Program-made: the position numbers and the translations under genes
Shown here: positions 1 to 12,705 of the stretch, in pieces
Numbering within the stretch: position 1 is the first letter of the stretch
How the letters are laid out: each line of letters opens with the position of its first letter
Assembly: GCA_026874595.1 (NCBI GenBank)
Contig: CM049322.1
Coordinates: forward strand, 30,069,340 to 30,133,339
DNA length: 64,000 bases
DNA from: Sipunculus nudus
Lineage: Eukaryota > Annelida > Sipuncula > Golfingiida > Sipunculidae
Direction of reading: 5' to 3'
Notes under the pieces: generated by a model
Seen by the model: the letters and a program-made list of their open reading frames with translations, nothing else
The model's database searches: none
Told to the model about the DNA's origin: nothing

Positions 1-47
1 ACAAGTTACCTCCTATCATGGTTTTAATATATCATTCATTGAACATA

Positions 48-231
48 CAGTGGAAACTTTCTGAAAGACCACCTGTCTAATAATTAAGACCACCTGTCTA
101 TTAAGACCAGCCTTCAGTGAATCAAAAGCTTACATATTGGTTATAACTGACCTGTCTAATATTGAGACCACCTGTAAAATAAGACCACTTTGACCAGTCA
201 CACGGGTGGTCTTATTACACAGGTTTCACTG
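48..231. mobile_element. TA-flanked MITE with CAGTG(G)AAAC inverted ends
   Basis: The left end CAGTGGAAACTTT and the right end CAGGTTTCACTG are imperfect inverted repeats. TA dinucleotides flank both (46-47 and 232-233). The interior repeats the motif AAGACCACCTGTCTAAT and relatives. TA targets and CAGT-type ends fit a Tc1/mariner/pogo-class non-autonomous element. No coding capacity. Confidence 0.6.
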
Positions 232-298
232 TACTACAATTTACAGCTTTTTACTAAAAATATAAATTACAGAACACTTTCATTTAATTCTACACAAA

Positions 299-487
299 AC
301 AAGGGACCCATGGATCATGAGATTGAGCTGAATTTTTTAAAATTTTAACAATTGCAAAATACTCTTTATTCTCTTGTTTTTTTTTACATAAATTAGCACT
401 TGAAAAGCTAATAGGAAATGGCCATACTATCTGGTGATAATCAAATACTAAATGTATGTTTGCTGTGCACTTTAATGGACAATATAA
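299..487 (+). repeat. Degenerate 5' end of a family 1 HLE
   Basis: ACAAGGGACCCATGGATCAT at 299 is a decayed copy of the family 1 start (ACAAG, then the palindrome TGACCCATGGGTCA). About 190 bases of AT-rich sequence follow until a better preserved copy starts at 488. Probably the stump of an older insertion interrupted by the next one. The short reading frames across it are not coding. Confidence 0.5.
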
Positions 488-2925
488 ACAAGTGACCCAT
501 GGGTCATGATGCTCAGCTGCCAAGCATGACCTGCGACATCATGGGCTGAGATTCACAACTTCCAGTCAAATTTTGAAGAACCAATTTGCCAATTTGTTGA
601 AATTTTCTACGACAACAGAAATATATATCACCTATGTCTTGTTAAAACACAGTGAATTGATGGTCTAAGGAAAATGTATGATTGTTAAGGTATCCAGAAC
701 TATTCCCATAGCTTACTTGATACCTGTCAGTCTCAAAAGAAACATCACAAAGGGCAAATATAAGATCAAAATATATAGCAAAAAATCAAGGAAATCCATG
801 CAAGAATTATTGAGAAACAGGTGCTTCTGTATGGATTTTTATTCAATACAAGCCAACTGTACTGCACTTTCATATATGATGATAATATTTATTAAGAAAT
901 ATTTGACCCAATTCTTTGCAAGATTACATTAATATACGTCCGACTGCCTTCATTTTAACAGTTCTTGAGATAATATAATCAAAAAGAATTTAAAGATGGT
1001 TGCCTGGTGGCCATTTTTGACTTCTGACAGGTCTGAAATCAGACAACAACCATTCTCTAAATCGGACCAAAAACTGAAGGAAAATTACTGAAACTGCACT
1101 GAAAAAAAGGATTTCTAAGGTGTCTAACTGGCAGACATAATGAATTTCTGACAAGTCTGACATTTGATATCACACATCCTCCAATAAGAGATCAAACTTG
1201 GGGCAAATTCTCCAAATGATGTTACAGTAATGAATGTCCAAAACAATTCAAAAGGCATGTTCAGGCGCTCATATCAGATTTACAGATATGCAAATGTAAT
1301 AGTGTAGATCCAATATTTTTTATTATCACTCTGCTTTTCAATGGGGTCAGCAGGGTTGGTAAACTGCAAAACCTGAAAGAAAAGAAATGCAGAAAGCATG
1401 ACTAAGAGTCTTGTAATAAAATAAAGCCATCCTAAATCAAGTACACATCCACATATTATGAGAACAAACACTTGCTTTTATATGTGGTGATTTATATAAA
1501 AATATTCAGATATCTAGGAAACTAAGTTTATTGCTATGATTTCATAAAATAAACTGCAAAATGTTCCCATCATCTTATAAATCAGTAGCTAAACCTTAAT
1601 ACTATACTCTCATAGTGTTAATTCCTGGCTGAAGTATTCCAACAACAGTGTTTTGTTATGCAGTAACGAGGTACTTATCACTCAGCCGAATCACTTAATA
1701 GCCTGATACAAAAGGGAGTCATATGTCACCAGTGTCACTTACAATTACAGCCACACAGTGAGATGTACCACCTGGAGTGCAAGCTTATATATACAACAAA
1801 AATAGAGATGTTCTACAAAATAAGTTGACCTGACCTATGACCTTGGCCTTTTGCCCACATATCAACTGGATTCTTTCTTAATGATGGGTAACTACTAACC
1901 AATTACATCTGGCCGGGTGTAATTACTTGGCAACCAATGAGTGAATAACTTAGACCTGCAACCTTTAACCTCCTGACCAGCTGACCTCAAAATCAATTAG
2001 TTATTTCTTCATGCAAAAAGACCCATAAATATGAAGTTTGAATCACATTGAGTGATGCGTAGATGTGGCATATGTGAAAGACTGAAGGTTTGGGTTGAAC
2101 AGTTTCACTTGAAATATGTTCACAAGCATTTAGAACAATATTGTGACCTTGACCTTTGACCTTTTGAACTCAATTTCAATAGGCTTCTTCCCCTATTGGT
2201 AGGTAATGCCATGTATGAGAGATGGAAAGTATAGATTGAAAAGTTTGCCTGAAAATGACTCCACGCAAGAAGAGGGTGCTGTAAACTTGACCTTTGACCT
2301 CAAAATCAACAGGTCTTTTCCCCTGTTGGCAGAGAAGCAATATCAGTGCTGAAAGGTTTGGAATGAAAGGTCTAGCTTGAAATGTGTCCACAACTTTTTC
2401 AAAGAAGTGGATCCTGTGACCCTGTCCTTTGACCTTGTGACCTCAACATCTATAGGATTCTTCTCCCACTTAGTAGGTGAGCTATATGTGAAAGATCAAA
2501 GAATTGGGATGAAAGATTTGGCTTAAAATGCATCCACAGGCTTTTCAAAGAAGTTGGTTCTGTGACCTTGACCTTTGACGTTGTGACCTCAAAATAATTA
2601 TGGTTCTTCCCCTGTTGGTAGGTGAGCTGTATGTGAAAGATGGAAGGTTTGGGATGAAAATTTTGGCTAAAAGAATTATTTCTGGGGGGTGCAGACACAC
2701 CCCATAACTTCGAGAATATAGGTCGCAGTGACCTAATTTCAGGTTTGCAAGGAGATCTTTTTAGAACCTCTAAGACTGCATAAGGTTCATGGTCCTAGCC
2801 CCTACGGTTACGATTTGTGCCCTGCTAATGGATGGCCTGCCGGCCGGATGGACAGACGGAAGGAGGACGGACAAAGACCCATTGCTATAGCATAGCATGA
2901 CTGAAAGTCAGCTAAAATGAGCTAA
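488..2925 (+). mobile_element. Complete non-autonomous Helitron-like element, copy 1 (2.4 kb)
   Basis: It starts ACAAGTGACCCATGGGTCAT, followed by GCTCAGCTG, and ends with a GACGGAC-rich stretch, a damaged hairpin and GAGCTAAAAA. The whole 2.44 kb matches 54283-56715 in order and orientation, which fixes the ends. The second half (1820-2690) is a decayed tandem array of about 140 bp units, each carrying runs of TGACCT half-sites and a 'ggtaggtgagctatatgtgaaagat'-like stretch. No helicase or Rep reading frame is present. The class assignment rests on structure: subterminal inverted repeat GCTCAGCTGA/TCAGCTGAGC, internal tandem repeats and a 3' hairpin, as known for Helentron-associated elements (HINEs) of bivalves. 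The hairpin of this copy is broken by a small insertion. Confidence 0.75.
1280..1372 (-). other. Exon-like segment inside the HLE (possible captured fragment)
   Basis: On the minus strand a pyrimidine-rich tract ends in CAG at 1375-1373 and opens into a short frame with the residues NPADPIEKQSDNKK, closing at a stop at 1280. The same segment with the same acceptor lies in the sister element near 55060-55150. This may be a gene fragment picked up by the element before it duplicated. No family is recognised, the frame is short, and a chance acceptor is possible. Confidence 0.25.
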
Positions 2926-3127
2926 AAATGCAGGAGCTTCTTATGATCAAATATCAAGTATCAGTATTTCAGCTATGTGACAGTAATATTTGTGTTACAT
3001 AACACTCCACTGGGAATGTATGAACCCCTGTAAATTGTAGAACAAGGAAGAAAGTGGAGATAAGCTGAAGTACATACTGCACTGTGTAATACATGAAAAT
3101 TGTGACCTGAAACCATTTAATAATGTA
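2926..3127. other. Unassigned spacer
   Basis: About 200 bases between two HLE copies. No reading frame, repeat or site recognised. Confidence 0.5.
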
Positions 3128-3805
3128 ACAAGGGACCTGTGGTCAAGGAAATAGATTATGAGAATATTTTATAACAAGTGCCCAGGGGTCATGACGCTCA
3201 GCTGACTAGGAAGACATTCACAAAAATAATTTTATCATCTGAATGCCAAATTTTGTAGGTGGTATCCCTATTCAACTGAAGCATAGCTCCGAGGATTTGG
3301 ATAAGAGAGACCTTATTTCATGTTTTCGAAGAGATTTTTCATGGACCTCCCTGGATGTCAAGTTAGAAGATTCTAGGTGCAACTGTTCAGATTTGTGCCC
3401 TGTTAACAGACAACTGCATCTTTGAAGGTCTCAAAAATAAAATTTTAAAGAAAATGCATAAAAATTTGAAAAATACAGGTGGCACCACAAGTCTACAAGA
3501 ACTGATGAAACACTCCATGATGAATATGCATGCAAAGAATCATGGTGGTCAATGCATTAGTTATTCAGATACTGGAGTTCTGGATCAAATTTTTATTTAT
3601 TTTAGGGTACTTCTGAGCCCATAGCTTGGAGGATACGAGTAACAGAGACCTAATTTCAGGTTTCCAAGGAGATTTTTCATGGACCTTCTTGGATGTCAAG
3701 TAACAAGATTCTAGGTCCAGCACTAATGATTCCTGCCTGGTTAATGGGCAGACAGACAGATGGACAGCTAGATGGATGACAGACAATGCCTGATCGCTAG
3801 AGCTG
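3128..3805 (+). mobile_element. Family 1 HLE, degenerate copy with two unit remnants
   Basis: Two successive 5' ends are visible (ACAAGGGACCTGTGG at 3128 and ACAAGTGCCCAGGGGTCATG at 3174, the second followed by GCTCAGCTGA). Two decayed 340-bp units follow, with the markers 'aggtggcaccac' near 3478, 'catagcttggagg', 'taacagagacctaattt' and 'tttgtgccctgttaacag'. The 3' end is present only as a GACAGACAGATGG-rich remnant and GATCGCTAGAGCTG near 3780-3806; the final hairpin is lost. Confidence 0.65.
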
Positions 3806-4110
3806 TAAACTTTAACCTGACTTGTTCATGAACAACAAGACTTTTGACCCCTATCCTCCCCTATATACAATACATATGTGAAATATGAAAGCAATATGGT
3901 AAATGGTTGCTGAGTTATGAAGGGTTAACATAAAACTTTAACCTGAGCTGGGTTTAAATCTGTACAAATTTTGTTTGTTTAGTGCTAATTCCAGTAAAAT
4001 TAAAATATGGGTAAAGTTTTAATAGCTGTGCTGGGTATTGTTACTGTTCATCAGTGAACTATAAATATAACTTAAATATCTTCATTAGCAATGGAGTAAT
4101 GAGCCTATCA
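3806..4110. other. Unassigned AT-rich intron sequence
   Basis: About 300 bases with no gene, repeat unit or element end recognised. Confidence 0.5.
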
Positions 4111-4405
4111 ACAAGTGATCCATGGGTCATGATGCTCAGCTGACTAAAAATACATTCAATAAAGGAATTTTATCATCTGAATGCCAAATTTTTTACGTGG
4201 TAATTCCCCATTCAACTGAAGCTGTGCTCGGAGGATATAGGTACCAGAGACCTAATTTAAGGTTTCTTAGGAGATTTTTCATGGACCTCCCTGGATGTCA
4301 AGTTAGAAGATTCTAAGTGCAATGGTTCAGATTTGTGCCCTGTTAACAGACTAGAACATCTTTGAAGATCTCAAAAATACAGAGAAAAGTGTAAAATTAA
4401 AAAAA
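4111..4405 (+). mobile_element. Family 1 HLE 5' fragment
   Basis: ACAAGTGATCCATGGGTCAT followed by GCTCAGCTGACT, then one partial 340-bp unit up to 'ctcaaaaatacagagaaaa'. It is cut off by a family 2 element starting at 4406, which suggests nested insertion. Confidence 0.65.
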
Positions 4406-6153
4406 ACAAGGCCTACAGGCCTAATGCGAACCTGTGCAATGAGATTACACCAGGTATGATGCTTCAATGCTGGACCATTACTTTTCAAGAACATGTGTAA
4501 CATGTATATGAACAATGCAAGTACTAAACACTTAGAACAATAAACAATTAAACAAACATCAATGCTGCAATTCTGGCATGGGTGCACATAACACAAAAAC
4601 TAGAATATGGGTAGTCAACAAGCAACTACGTGTATCCTCCAAAATCAGAGTAGGAAAGGTGAAGTGAGGCATGGATTGAGTGGCAAGGGGAAATAGAGTG
4701 AGGTGTGTTGCATAATAGTCTGGATGTCTGCAGCCTGAAATGTGTATGTAGGTTGCGCCACCTACCACAAAATCCAGAAAGCTGTCCAAGATGTATAAAC
4801 ATGCAAAATTTTAGGCAGATAAGTCAAACCACTACTGAGAAATGAGTGATTTTAGCCCACGGCAGACAAACAGATAGACACTGTGAAAAAACTGCGGCAG
4901 GTGGCGCCACCAATTTTGTGTATGATTAAGAGCTATGTGAGATCTATAGACATGCAAAATTTCAGGGGGATATGTCAAACCAGTCCTGATATATAAGCCT
5001 GAATTATAGGTTGCGCCACCTGCCACAAAATCCAGAAAGCTATCCAAGATGTATAAACATGCAAAATTTTAGGCAGATAAGTTACACCACTACTGAGATA
5101 TGAGTGATTTTAGCCCACTGCAGAAAACAGATGGACACTTTGCAAAATTGGTGGCAGGTGGCGCCACCAATTTCGTGTATGATTAAGAGCTATAACACAT
5201 GCAAAATTTCAGGGGGATATGTCAATTAAACCAGTCCTGAGATATAAGCCTGAATGTCTACAGCGTATACATAAATTTAGGTGGTGCCACCTGCCAAAAA
5301 ATCCAGAAAGCTAGCCAAGATGTATAAACCTGCAAAATTTTAGTCAGATATGTCAAACCACTGCCGAGATAGGAGTGATTTTAAGCCACGGCAAACAAAC
5401 AGACGGACATTGTGCAAAAATGATTGCAGGTTGCGCCACTGCTTTTGCGTATGATAAAGAGCTATGTGAGATCTATAAACATGCAAAATTTTTGCCCAAT
5501 CTGTCAAATGGTTCCTGAGATTTGAACTTGGATGTCTGCAGCGTAAATTTGAATGTAGGTGGCGCTAGCTGTCATAAAATCAAGAAAGCTGTCAAGGATG
5601 TATAAACCTGCAAAATATTAGGTGGATAAGTCAAACCACTGCTGAGATATGAGTGATATAATCCCAAGGCAGATGAACAGGTGGACCCTTTGCAAAAATG
5701 GTTGCAGGTGGCACCACCAGTTTTGCGTATGATAAAGAGGTATGGGAGATCTATACACATGCAAAATTTTGGCCCAACTGGTCAAACGGTTCCCGAGATA
5801 TGAGCTTGGATGTCTGCAGTTTAAACTTGAATGTAGGTGGTGCCACCTGTCATAAAATCAAGAAAGCTGTCCAGGATGTATACACATGCAAAATTTCAGA
5901 TGGATAAGTCCAACCAATGCAGAGATATGAGTGTTTTTATCCCAAGGCAGATGAACTGATGGACGCTGTGCAAAAATGGTTGCAGGTGGCGCCACCATTT
6001 TTAGTGTATGTTATAAAGCTTTCCAAGGGCTACATTTGTGCAAAATCTTTAGCCTTATTGGTCAAACGGTTCCCAAGATATGTGGGTTTATGTGTGGAAA
6101 CAGTCGCACAAATGGACGGTGGGCAGAGAGGAAAGGTCAGAGGTCAAACAAAA
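4406..6153 (+). mobile_element. Family 2 HLE with an array of about 280 bp units
   Basis: The 5' end ACAAGGCCTACAGGCCT is followed by GCGAACCTGTGC, the family 2 subterminal repeat. After about 190 bp comes a hairpin module (GGGTAGTC, loop, GACTAC-like) at about 4605-4635. At least five units of roughly 280 bp follow, each with two GGTGGCGCCACC-type palindromes about 130-150 bp apart, plus 'gatatgagtgattttagccca' and 'ggatgtctgcagc' markers. The array ends in 'ggaaaggtcagaggtcaaa' before the next family 1 start at 6154. No complete family 2 3' end is seen here. Confidence 0.7.
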
Positions 6154-9100
6154 ACAAGTGACCCAGGGGTCATGACGCTCAGCTGACCAGGAAGACATGG
6201 ACAAAAGTAATTTTATCATCTGAATGTCAAATTTGAATGAAATACTTTTTCCAAACTTGACCTTTTGTATAAAATCATCCAATATTCATTGGGGTACTAT
6301 GGAGCTCTGTAGCATGAAGGATATGGGTAACAGACACCTATTTTCAAGGTTTACAAGATGACTTTTCAGGGGTCTCCCAGCATGTCAAAAAATAAAATTC
6401 TAGGTCCAGTTATTATGATTTGTGCCCTGTTAACAGATGACCAAATGTTTATTCTGGGGGGTATTTCAAAGCCGCATAGGATGAAGGATATGGGTAACAG
6501 AGATGTAATTTCAGGTGCACAAGGAGACTTTTCAGGGGCCTCCCAGCATATCAAGAAAGGAGATTCTAGGTCAAGTCATTATAATTTGTGCTCTGTTAAC
6601 AGATGACCAAATCTTTACTCTGGGTAGTACTTCGAAGCCCCAGAGCATGAAGGATATGGGTAACAGAGACCTAATTTCAGGTTTCCAAGATGTTTCATGG
6701 ACCTCCCTGCATGTTAAGAAAGAAGATTCTAGGTCAAGTCATTATGATTTGTGGCCTGTTAACAGATGACCAAATGTTTAAAGGTCTCAAAAATCAAGAA
6801 AAAAATTCTTAAAAAATCAAAATACAGGTGGCACCACCAGTCTACAGAAACTGATGAAACAAGCCATTATCAATACAAATGTAGACAATCATGGTGATCA
6901 ATGCATTAGTTATTGTATCAATTTTTGAATTCTGGGAGGAACTTCCGAGCCTCATAGCTGAAAGGATATCAGTAACAGAGACCTTGTATCAGGTTTCAAT
7001 ATAGACTTTTTATGACCGTCCTTGCATGTCATGACAGAAGATTCTAGGTCCAGTTGATATGATTTGTGCCCTGTTAACAGATGACCAAATCTTAAAAGGT
7101 TTCAAAAATAGAGTAAAAAAAAACTTTAAAAAATCGAAAAAATACAGGTGGCGCCACCAGAATGCAGAAAACTGATGAAACATTTCACGATCAATATCCA
7201 TGCAAAGAATCATGGTGATCAATATAATAATTGTTCAGATACTTGAGCTTTTGTATCAAATTTTCCATTATTCTGGGGGGTACTTCGGAGCCCCATAGCT
7301 CAGAGGTTATGGGTAACAGAGACCTAATTTCAAGTTTTTAAGGAGTATTTTCATGGGCCTCTCAGCATGTCAAGAGAGAAGATTCTAGGTCCAGTTGTTA
7401 CGATTTGTGCCATGTTAACAGATGACCGCATCTTATGAGGTCTCAAAAATAGAGAAAAAAATTCGTAAAAATAAAAACAAATACAGGTGGCGCCACCATA
7501 CTGCAGAAACTGATGACACATTCCATGATCAATATTCATGCAAAGAATCATGGTGATCACTGCAATAGTTGTTTAGATACTTGAGCTTTTGAATCAAATT
7601 TTCCATTATTCTGGGGGGTACTTCGGAGCCCCATAGCTCAAAGGTTATGGGTAACAGAGACCTTAATTCAGGTTTCCAAAGAGCCTTTTTATGGGCCTCC
7701 CTGCATGTCAAGAGAGAAGATTCTAGGTGTAGTCGTTACGATTTGTGCCCTGTTAACAGATGGCCACATTTTCAAAGGTCTCGAAAAAAGAGAAAAAAAA
7801 TTCGTAAAAATTTGAAAAAAATAGAGGTGGCGCACCCTCTCTGCAGAAACTGATGGAACAGCTCATGATCAATATGTATGCCAAAAATCATGACCATCAG
7901 TGTTGTAGTTATTGAGATACTGCACTTTTTGTATCAAATTTTCCATTATTCTGGGGGGTATTTTGGAGCCCCATAGCTCAAAGGTTATGGGTAACAGAGA
8001 CCTTAATTCAGGTTTCCAAAGAGACTTTTTATGGGCCTCCCTGCATGTCAAGAGAGAAGATTCTAGGTGTAGTCGTTACGATTTGTGCCCTGTTAACAGA
8101 TAGCCACATCTTCAAAGGTCTCAAAAAAGAGAAAAAAAATTCGTAAAAATTTGAAAAAAATAGAGGTGGCGCCACAAGTCTGTAGGATGTGATGGAACAT
8201 CTCACGATCAATATGTATGCCAAAAATCATGACCATCAGTCAAGTATTTGATGAGATATTGAAGTTTTTGAATGAAATTTTTTACTTTTCTGGGAGGTAG
8301 TTTGGGGCCCCATAGCTGGAAGGATATTGGTAACAGAGACCTAATTTCTGGTTTCCATGGAGACTTTTCATAGGTCTCTCCATGTGTTTCAAGAATGAAG
8401 ATTCTAAGTCCAGTCGTTACAATTTGTGCCTTGTTAACAGATGTTCACATTTTTAAAGGTCTCAAAAATAGAGAAAAAAATTCGTAAAAAAATCGAAAAA
8501 TACAGGTGGCGCCACCAGTCTTCAGGAACTGATGGAACCTCTCATGATCAATATGTATGCCAAAAATCATGACCATCAGTCAAGTAGTTAATGAGATATT
8601 GAAGTTTTTGTATGAAATTTTGGACTTTTGTGAGGGGTACTCTGGGGCCCCATAGCTCGAAGGATATGGGTAACAGAGACCTAATTTCTGGTTTCCATGG
8701 AGATTTTTTATAGTTCTCTCAGTGTTTCAAGAATGAAGATTCTAAGTCCAGTTGTTACGATTTGTGCCTTGTTAACAGATGTTCACATTTTTAAAGGTCT
8801 CAAAAATAGAGAAAAAAATTCGTAAAAAATCGAAAAATACAGTTTGCGCCACCAGTCTTCAGGAACTGATGGAACCTCTCATGATCAATATGTATGCCAA
8901 AAATCATGACCATCAGTCAAGTAGTTAATGAGATATTGAAGTTTTTGTATGAAATTTTTTACTTTTCTTGGGGGTAATTTGGGGCTCCATAGCTCGAAGA
9001 ATATGGGTAACAGAGACCTAATTTCAGGTTTCCATGGAGACTTTTCATAGGTCTCTCAGTGTGTTGAGAATGAAGATTCTAGGTCCATTTGTTATGATTC

Positions 9101-11979
9101 GTGCCACGTTAACAGATGACAGCATCCTTAAAGGTCTCAAAAATAGAGGAAAAAAAATCGTAAAAAAATCGAACAATACAGGTGGCGCCACAAGTCTGCA
9201 GGAACTGATGGAACATCTCATGATCAATATGTATGCCAAAAATCATGACCATCAGTGATGTAGTTATTGAGATATTGAAGTTTTCGTATGAAATTTTTGA
9301 CTACTCTGGGGGGGGGGGGTACTTAAGGGCCCCATAGCTCAAAGGATATGGGTAACAGAGACCTAATTTCTGGTTTCCAAGGATATTTTTCATGGACCTC
9401 ACAATGTGTCAAGAATTAAGATTCTAGGTCCAGTCTTTACGATTTGTGCCTTGTTAACAGATGATAGCATCCTTAAAGGTCTCAAAAATAGAGAAAAAAA
9501 TTCGTAAAAAATTGAACGATACAGGTGGCGCCACCAGTCTGTAGGATGTGATGGAACATCTCATGATCAATATGTATGCCAAAAATCATGACCATCAGTC
9601 AAGTATTTGATGAGATATTGAAGTTTTTGTATGAAATTTTTACTTTTCTGGGAGGTAGTTTGGGGCCCCATAGCTGGAAGGATATTGGTAACAGAGACCT
9701 AATTTCTGGTTTCCATGGAGACTTTTCATAGGTCTCTCCATGTGTTTCGAGAATGAAGATTCTAAGTCCAGTCGTTACGATTTGTGCCTTGTTAACAGAT
9801 GTTCACATTTTTAAAGGTCTCAAAAATAGAGAAAAAAATTCGTAAAAAATCGAAAAATACAGGTGGCGCCACCAGTCTTCAGGAACTGATGGAACCTCTC
9901 ATGATCAATATGTATGCCAAAAATCATGACCATCAGTCAAGTAGTTAATGAGATATTGAAGTTTTTGTATGAAATTTTGGACTTTTGTGAGGGGTACTCT
10001 GGGGCCCCATAGCTCGAAGGATATGGGTAACAGAGACCTAATTTCTGGTTTCCATGGAGACTTTTTATAGTTCTCTCAGTGTGTCAAGAATGAAGATTCT
10101 AAGTCCAGTCGTTACGATTTGTGCCTTGTTAACAGATGTTCACATTTTTAAAGGTCTCAAAAATAGAGAAAAAAATTCGTAAAAAATCGAAAAATACAGG
10201 TGGCGCCACCAGTCATCAGGAACTGATGGAACCTCTCATGATCAATATGTATGCCAAAAATCATGACCATCAGTCAAGTAGTTAATGAGATATTGAAGTT
10301 TTTGTATGAAATTTTGGACTTTTCTGGGGGGGTACTTTGGGGCCCCATAGCTCGAAGGATATGGGTAACAGAGACCTAATTTCTGGTTTCAAAGGAGATT
10401 TTTCATGGACCTCCCAGGATGTCAAGTAAGAAGATTCCAGTTCTAGCGGTTACGATTTGTGCCCTGTTAACGGACAGACGCCCGGACGGCCGGTCGGACG
10501 ACGGACAAAAGGTGATCCCTATAGCTCAGATGACTTACAGTCAGCTGAGCTAAAAACGTAAAAAATAAAAAAAATATAGGTGGCACCACCAATCTCCAGA
10601 AATTGATGAAACAATATCCATGCAAAGAATCATGGTGATTAATGCATTAGTTGTTCAGATACTTGAGCTTTTATATTAAATTTTGCATTATTCTGGGGGG
10701 TACTTCAGAACCCCATAGCTCGGAGAATATAGGTCACAGTGACCTAATTTCAGGTTTACAAGGAGAATTTCCATAGACCTCCCAGGATGTCAAGTAAGAA
10801 GATTCCAGGTCTAGCGGTTACGATTTGTGCCCTGTTAACAGACAGACGCCTGGATGGCCGGACGGACAACGGACAAAAGGTGATCCCTATAGCTCAGATG
10901 ACTTACAGTCAGCTGAGCTAAAAATTGAAAAAATACAGGTGGCGCCACCAGAATGCAGAAACTGATGAAACATTTCATGATCAATATCCATGCAAAGAAT
11001 CATGGTGATCAATATAATAATTGTTCAGATACTTGAGCTTTTGTATCAAATTTTCCATTATTCCGGGGGGTACTTCGGAGCCCCATAGCTCAGAGGTTAT
11101 GGGTAACAGAGACCTAATTTCAAGTGTTTAAGGAGACTTCTCATGGGCCTCTCAGCATGTCAAGAGAGAAGATTCTAGGTCCAGTTGTTACGATTTGTGC
11201 CATGTTAACAGATGACCACATCTTATGAGGTCTCAAAAATAGAGAAAAAAATTTGTAAAAATAAAAAAAATACAGGTGGCACCACCAGACTGCAGAAACT
11301 GATGAAACATTCCATGATCAATATCCATGCAAAGAATCATGGTGATCAATGCAATAGTTGTTCAGATACTGGAGCTTTTGAATCAAATTTTCCATTATTC
11401 TGGGGGGTATTTCGGAGCCCCATATTTCAGAGGTTATGGGTAACAGAGACTTAATTTCAGGTTTCCAAAGAGACTTTTCATGGGCCTCCGGAATTTCAAG
11501 AGAGAAGATTCTAGGTCCAGTCATTACAATTTGTGCCCTGTTAACAGATGACCACATCTCAAGAGGTCTCAAAAATAAAGAAAAAATTCGTAAAAATCGA
11601 AAAAATATAGGTGGCGCCACCAGACTGCAGAAACTGATGAAACATTCCATGATCAATATCCATGCACAGAATCATGGTGATCAATGCAATAGTTGTTCAG
11701 ATACTTGAGCTTTTGTATCAAATTTTCCATTTTTCTGGGGGGTACTTCGGAGCCCCATAGCTCAGAGGTTATGGGTAACAGAGACCTAATTTCAGGTTTC
11801 CAAGGAGATTTTTCATGGTACTCCCTGGATGTCAAGTTACAAGATTCCAGGTCCAGTGGTTACGATTTGTGCCTGGTTAATGGACAGACAGACGGACAGA
11901 CGGACAGATGGACAGACAGACGGACGACGGACAAAGAGTGATCGCTATAGCTCAGATGACTTTCAGTCAGCTGAGCTAA
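6154..11979 (+). mobile_element. Family 1 HLE array: about sixteen 340-bp units and three 3' ends
   Basis: It starts ACAAGTGACCCAGGGGTCAT followed by GCTCAGCTGACC. The central region repeats every 337-343 bp (AGGTGGCGCC motif at 7146, 7485, 8164, 8504 and on). Each unit runs from that palindrome through 'agtctgcagaaactgatg', 'aagaatcatggtgatca', 'gccccatagctc', 'taacagagacctaattt', 'agaagattctaggtcc' and 'tgtgccctgttaacag' to an A-rich tract. Three complete 3' ends occur in tandem, each a GACGGACGG-rich stretch plus the hairpin AGCTCAG...CTGAGCT and CTAA, finishing at 10553, 10921 and 11979. The recurrent 60-90 residue frames in the units shift with unit copies and end in the 3' repeats, so they are not genes. 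Confidence 0.75.
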
Positions 11980-12475
11980 TGAGGGCGTAGCAGTTCACAT
12001 GTGACCGATCATAATTCCGAATTTTAAAAAATTCTGCCCATTGGTTATGGAGGAGTTCTTTGGAAACCTATGCGGCGATGGCGGCAGCATCGGCATTCGA
12101 CTGAAAACATAGTATCCGCAAAACTCCGTTTTGGCGGATACAATGATTGTAGCTGGCACCACCAGTCTTATATACAACGAAGAGATATATAAATATGCCC
12201 AATGTAAGTCTGATATGTCAAACCCCTCCTGTGAAATAAGCAGGGACATACACTGTGCAAAAATCACCAGTCTTGTACACTATAAAGCTACTCAATATGT
12301 ATAAACATGCCCAATTTTAGGCTGATGTATCAAATTCCTCTGTAGAAATAAGCAGGCCCATACACTGCAAAAGTCAATGTAAGTGGCACCACCTGTCTTG
12401 CAAATGAGAATACCATCAAAGACGCATAGACAGGTCAAAATATCAGGCCAATACATCAAACTTCAGCAGAGTTTG
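11980..12475 (+). repeat. Family 2-type array of about 130 bp units
   Basis: After a junction stretch ('cgtagcagttcacatgtgacc', also found near 16977), units carry 'ggcaccaccagtcttgtata', 'tgtataaacatgcccaatttt' and 'gaaataagcagg'. Similar units occur at 49915-50200 and 62660-62930, where they sit inside family 2 elements. Confidence 0.6.
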
Positions 12476-12705
12476 ATGCACTGGGCTGACGAGACTTAGG
12501 TGAGTAAGGCAGTTGCCCCCGAGTGAACTGTGACATATTGCTGCGTCAAGCTACTGCACTGAGTGAACTCTTGACCTGCACCTGGCTAGACTGAGTGAAC
12601 TTTTGACCTGTACCTGGCTGCACTGAGTGAACTCCGGCTGCACTGAGTGAACTCTTGACCTGTTGCATAATGTGACACAGTTGGCAGTCTGCATACAGGC
12701 AGTTC
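12476..12705 (+). repeat. Short minisatellite, about 32 bp unit
   Basis: The unit 'ctgcactgagtgaactcttgacctg' plus a few bases repeats four to five times with one truncated copy. The same module follows the 130-bp units at 50210-50500 and 63030-63420, so it is part of the family 2 element structure. Confidence 0.6.

Noticed and set aside
7010-9258. Recurrent 60-75 residue frames in both strands of the arrays
   Set aside because: They repeat with the 340-bp unit, differ in frame and stop positions between copies, and show no domain; they are shadows of a non-coding tandem repeat.
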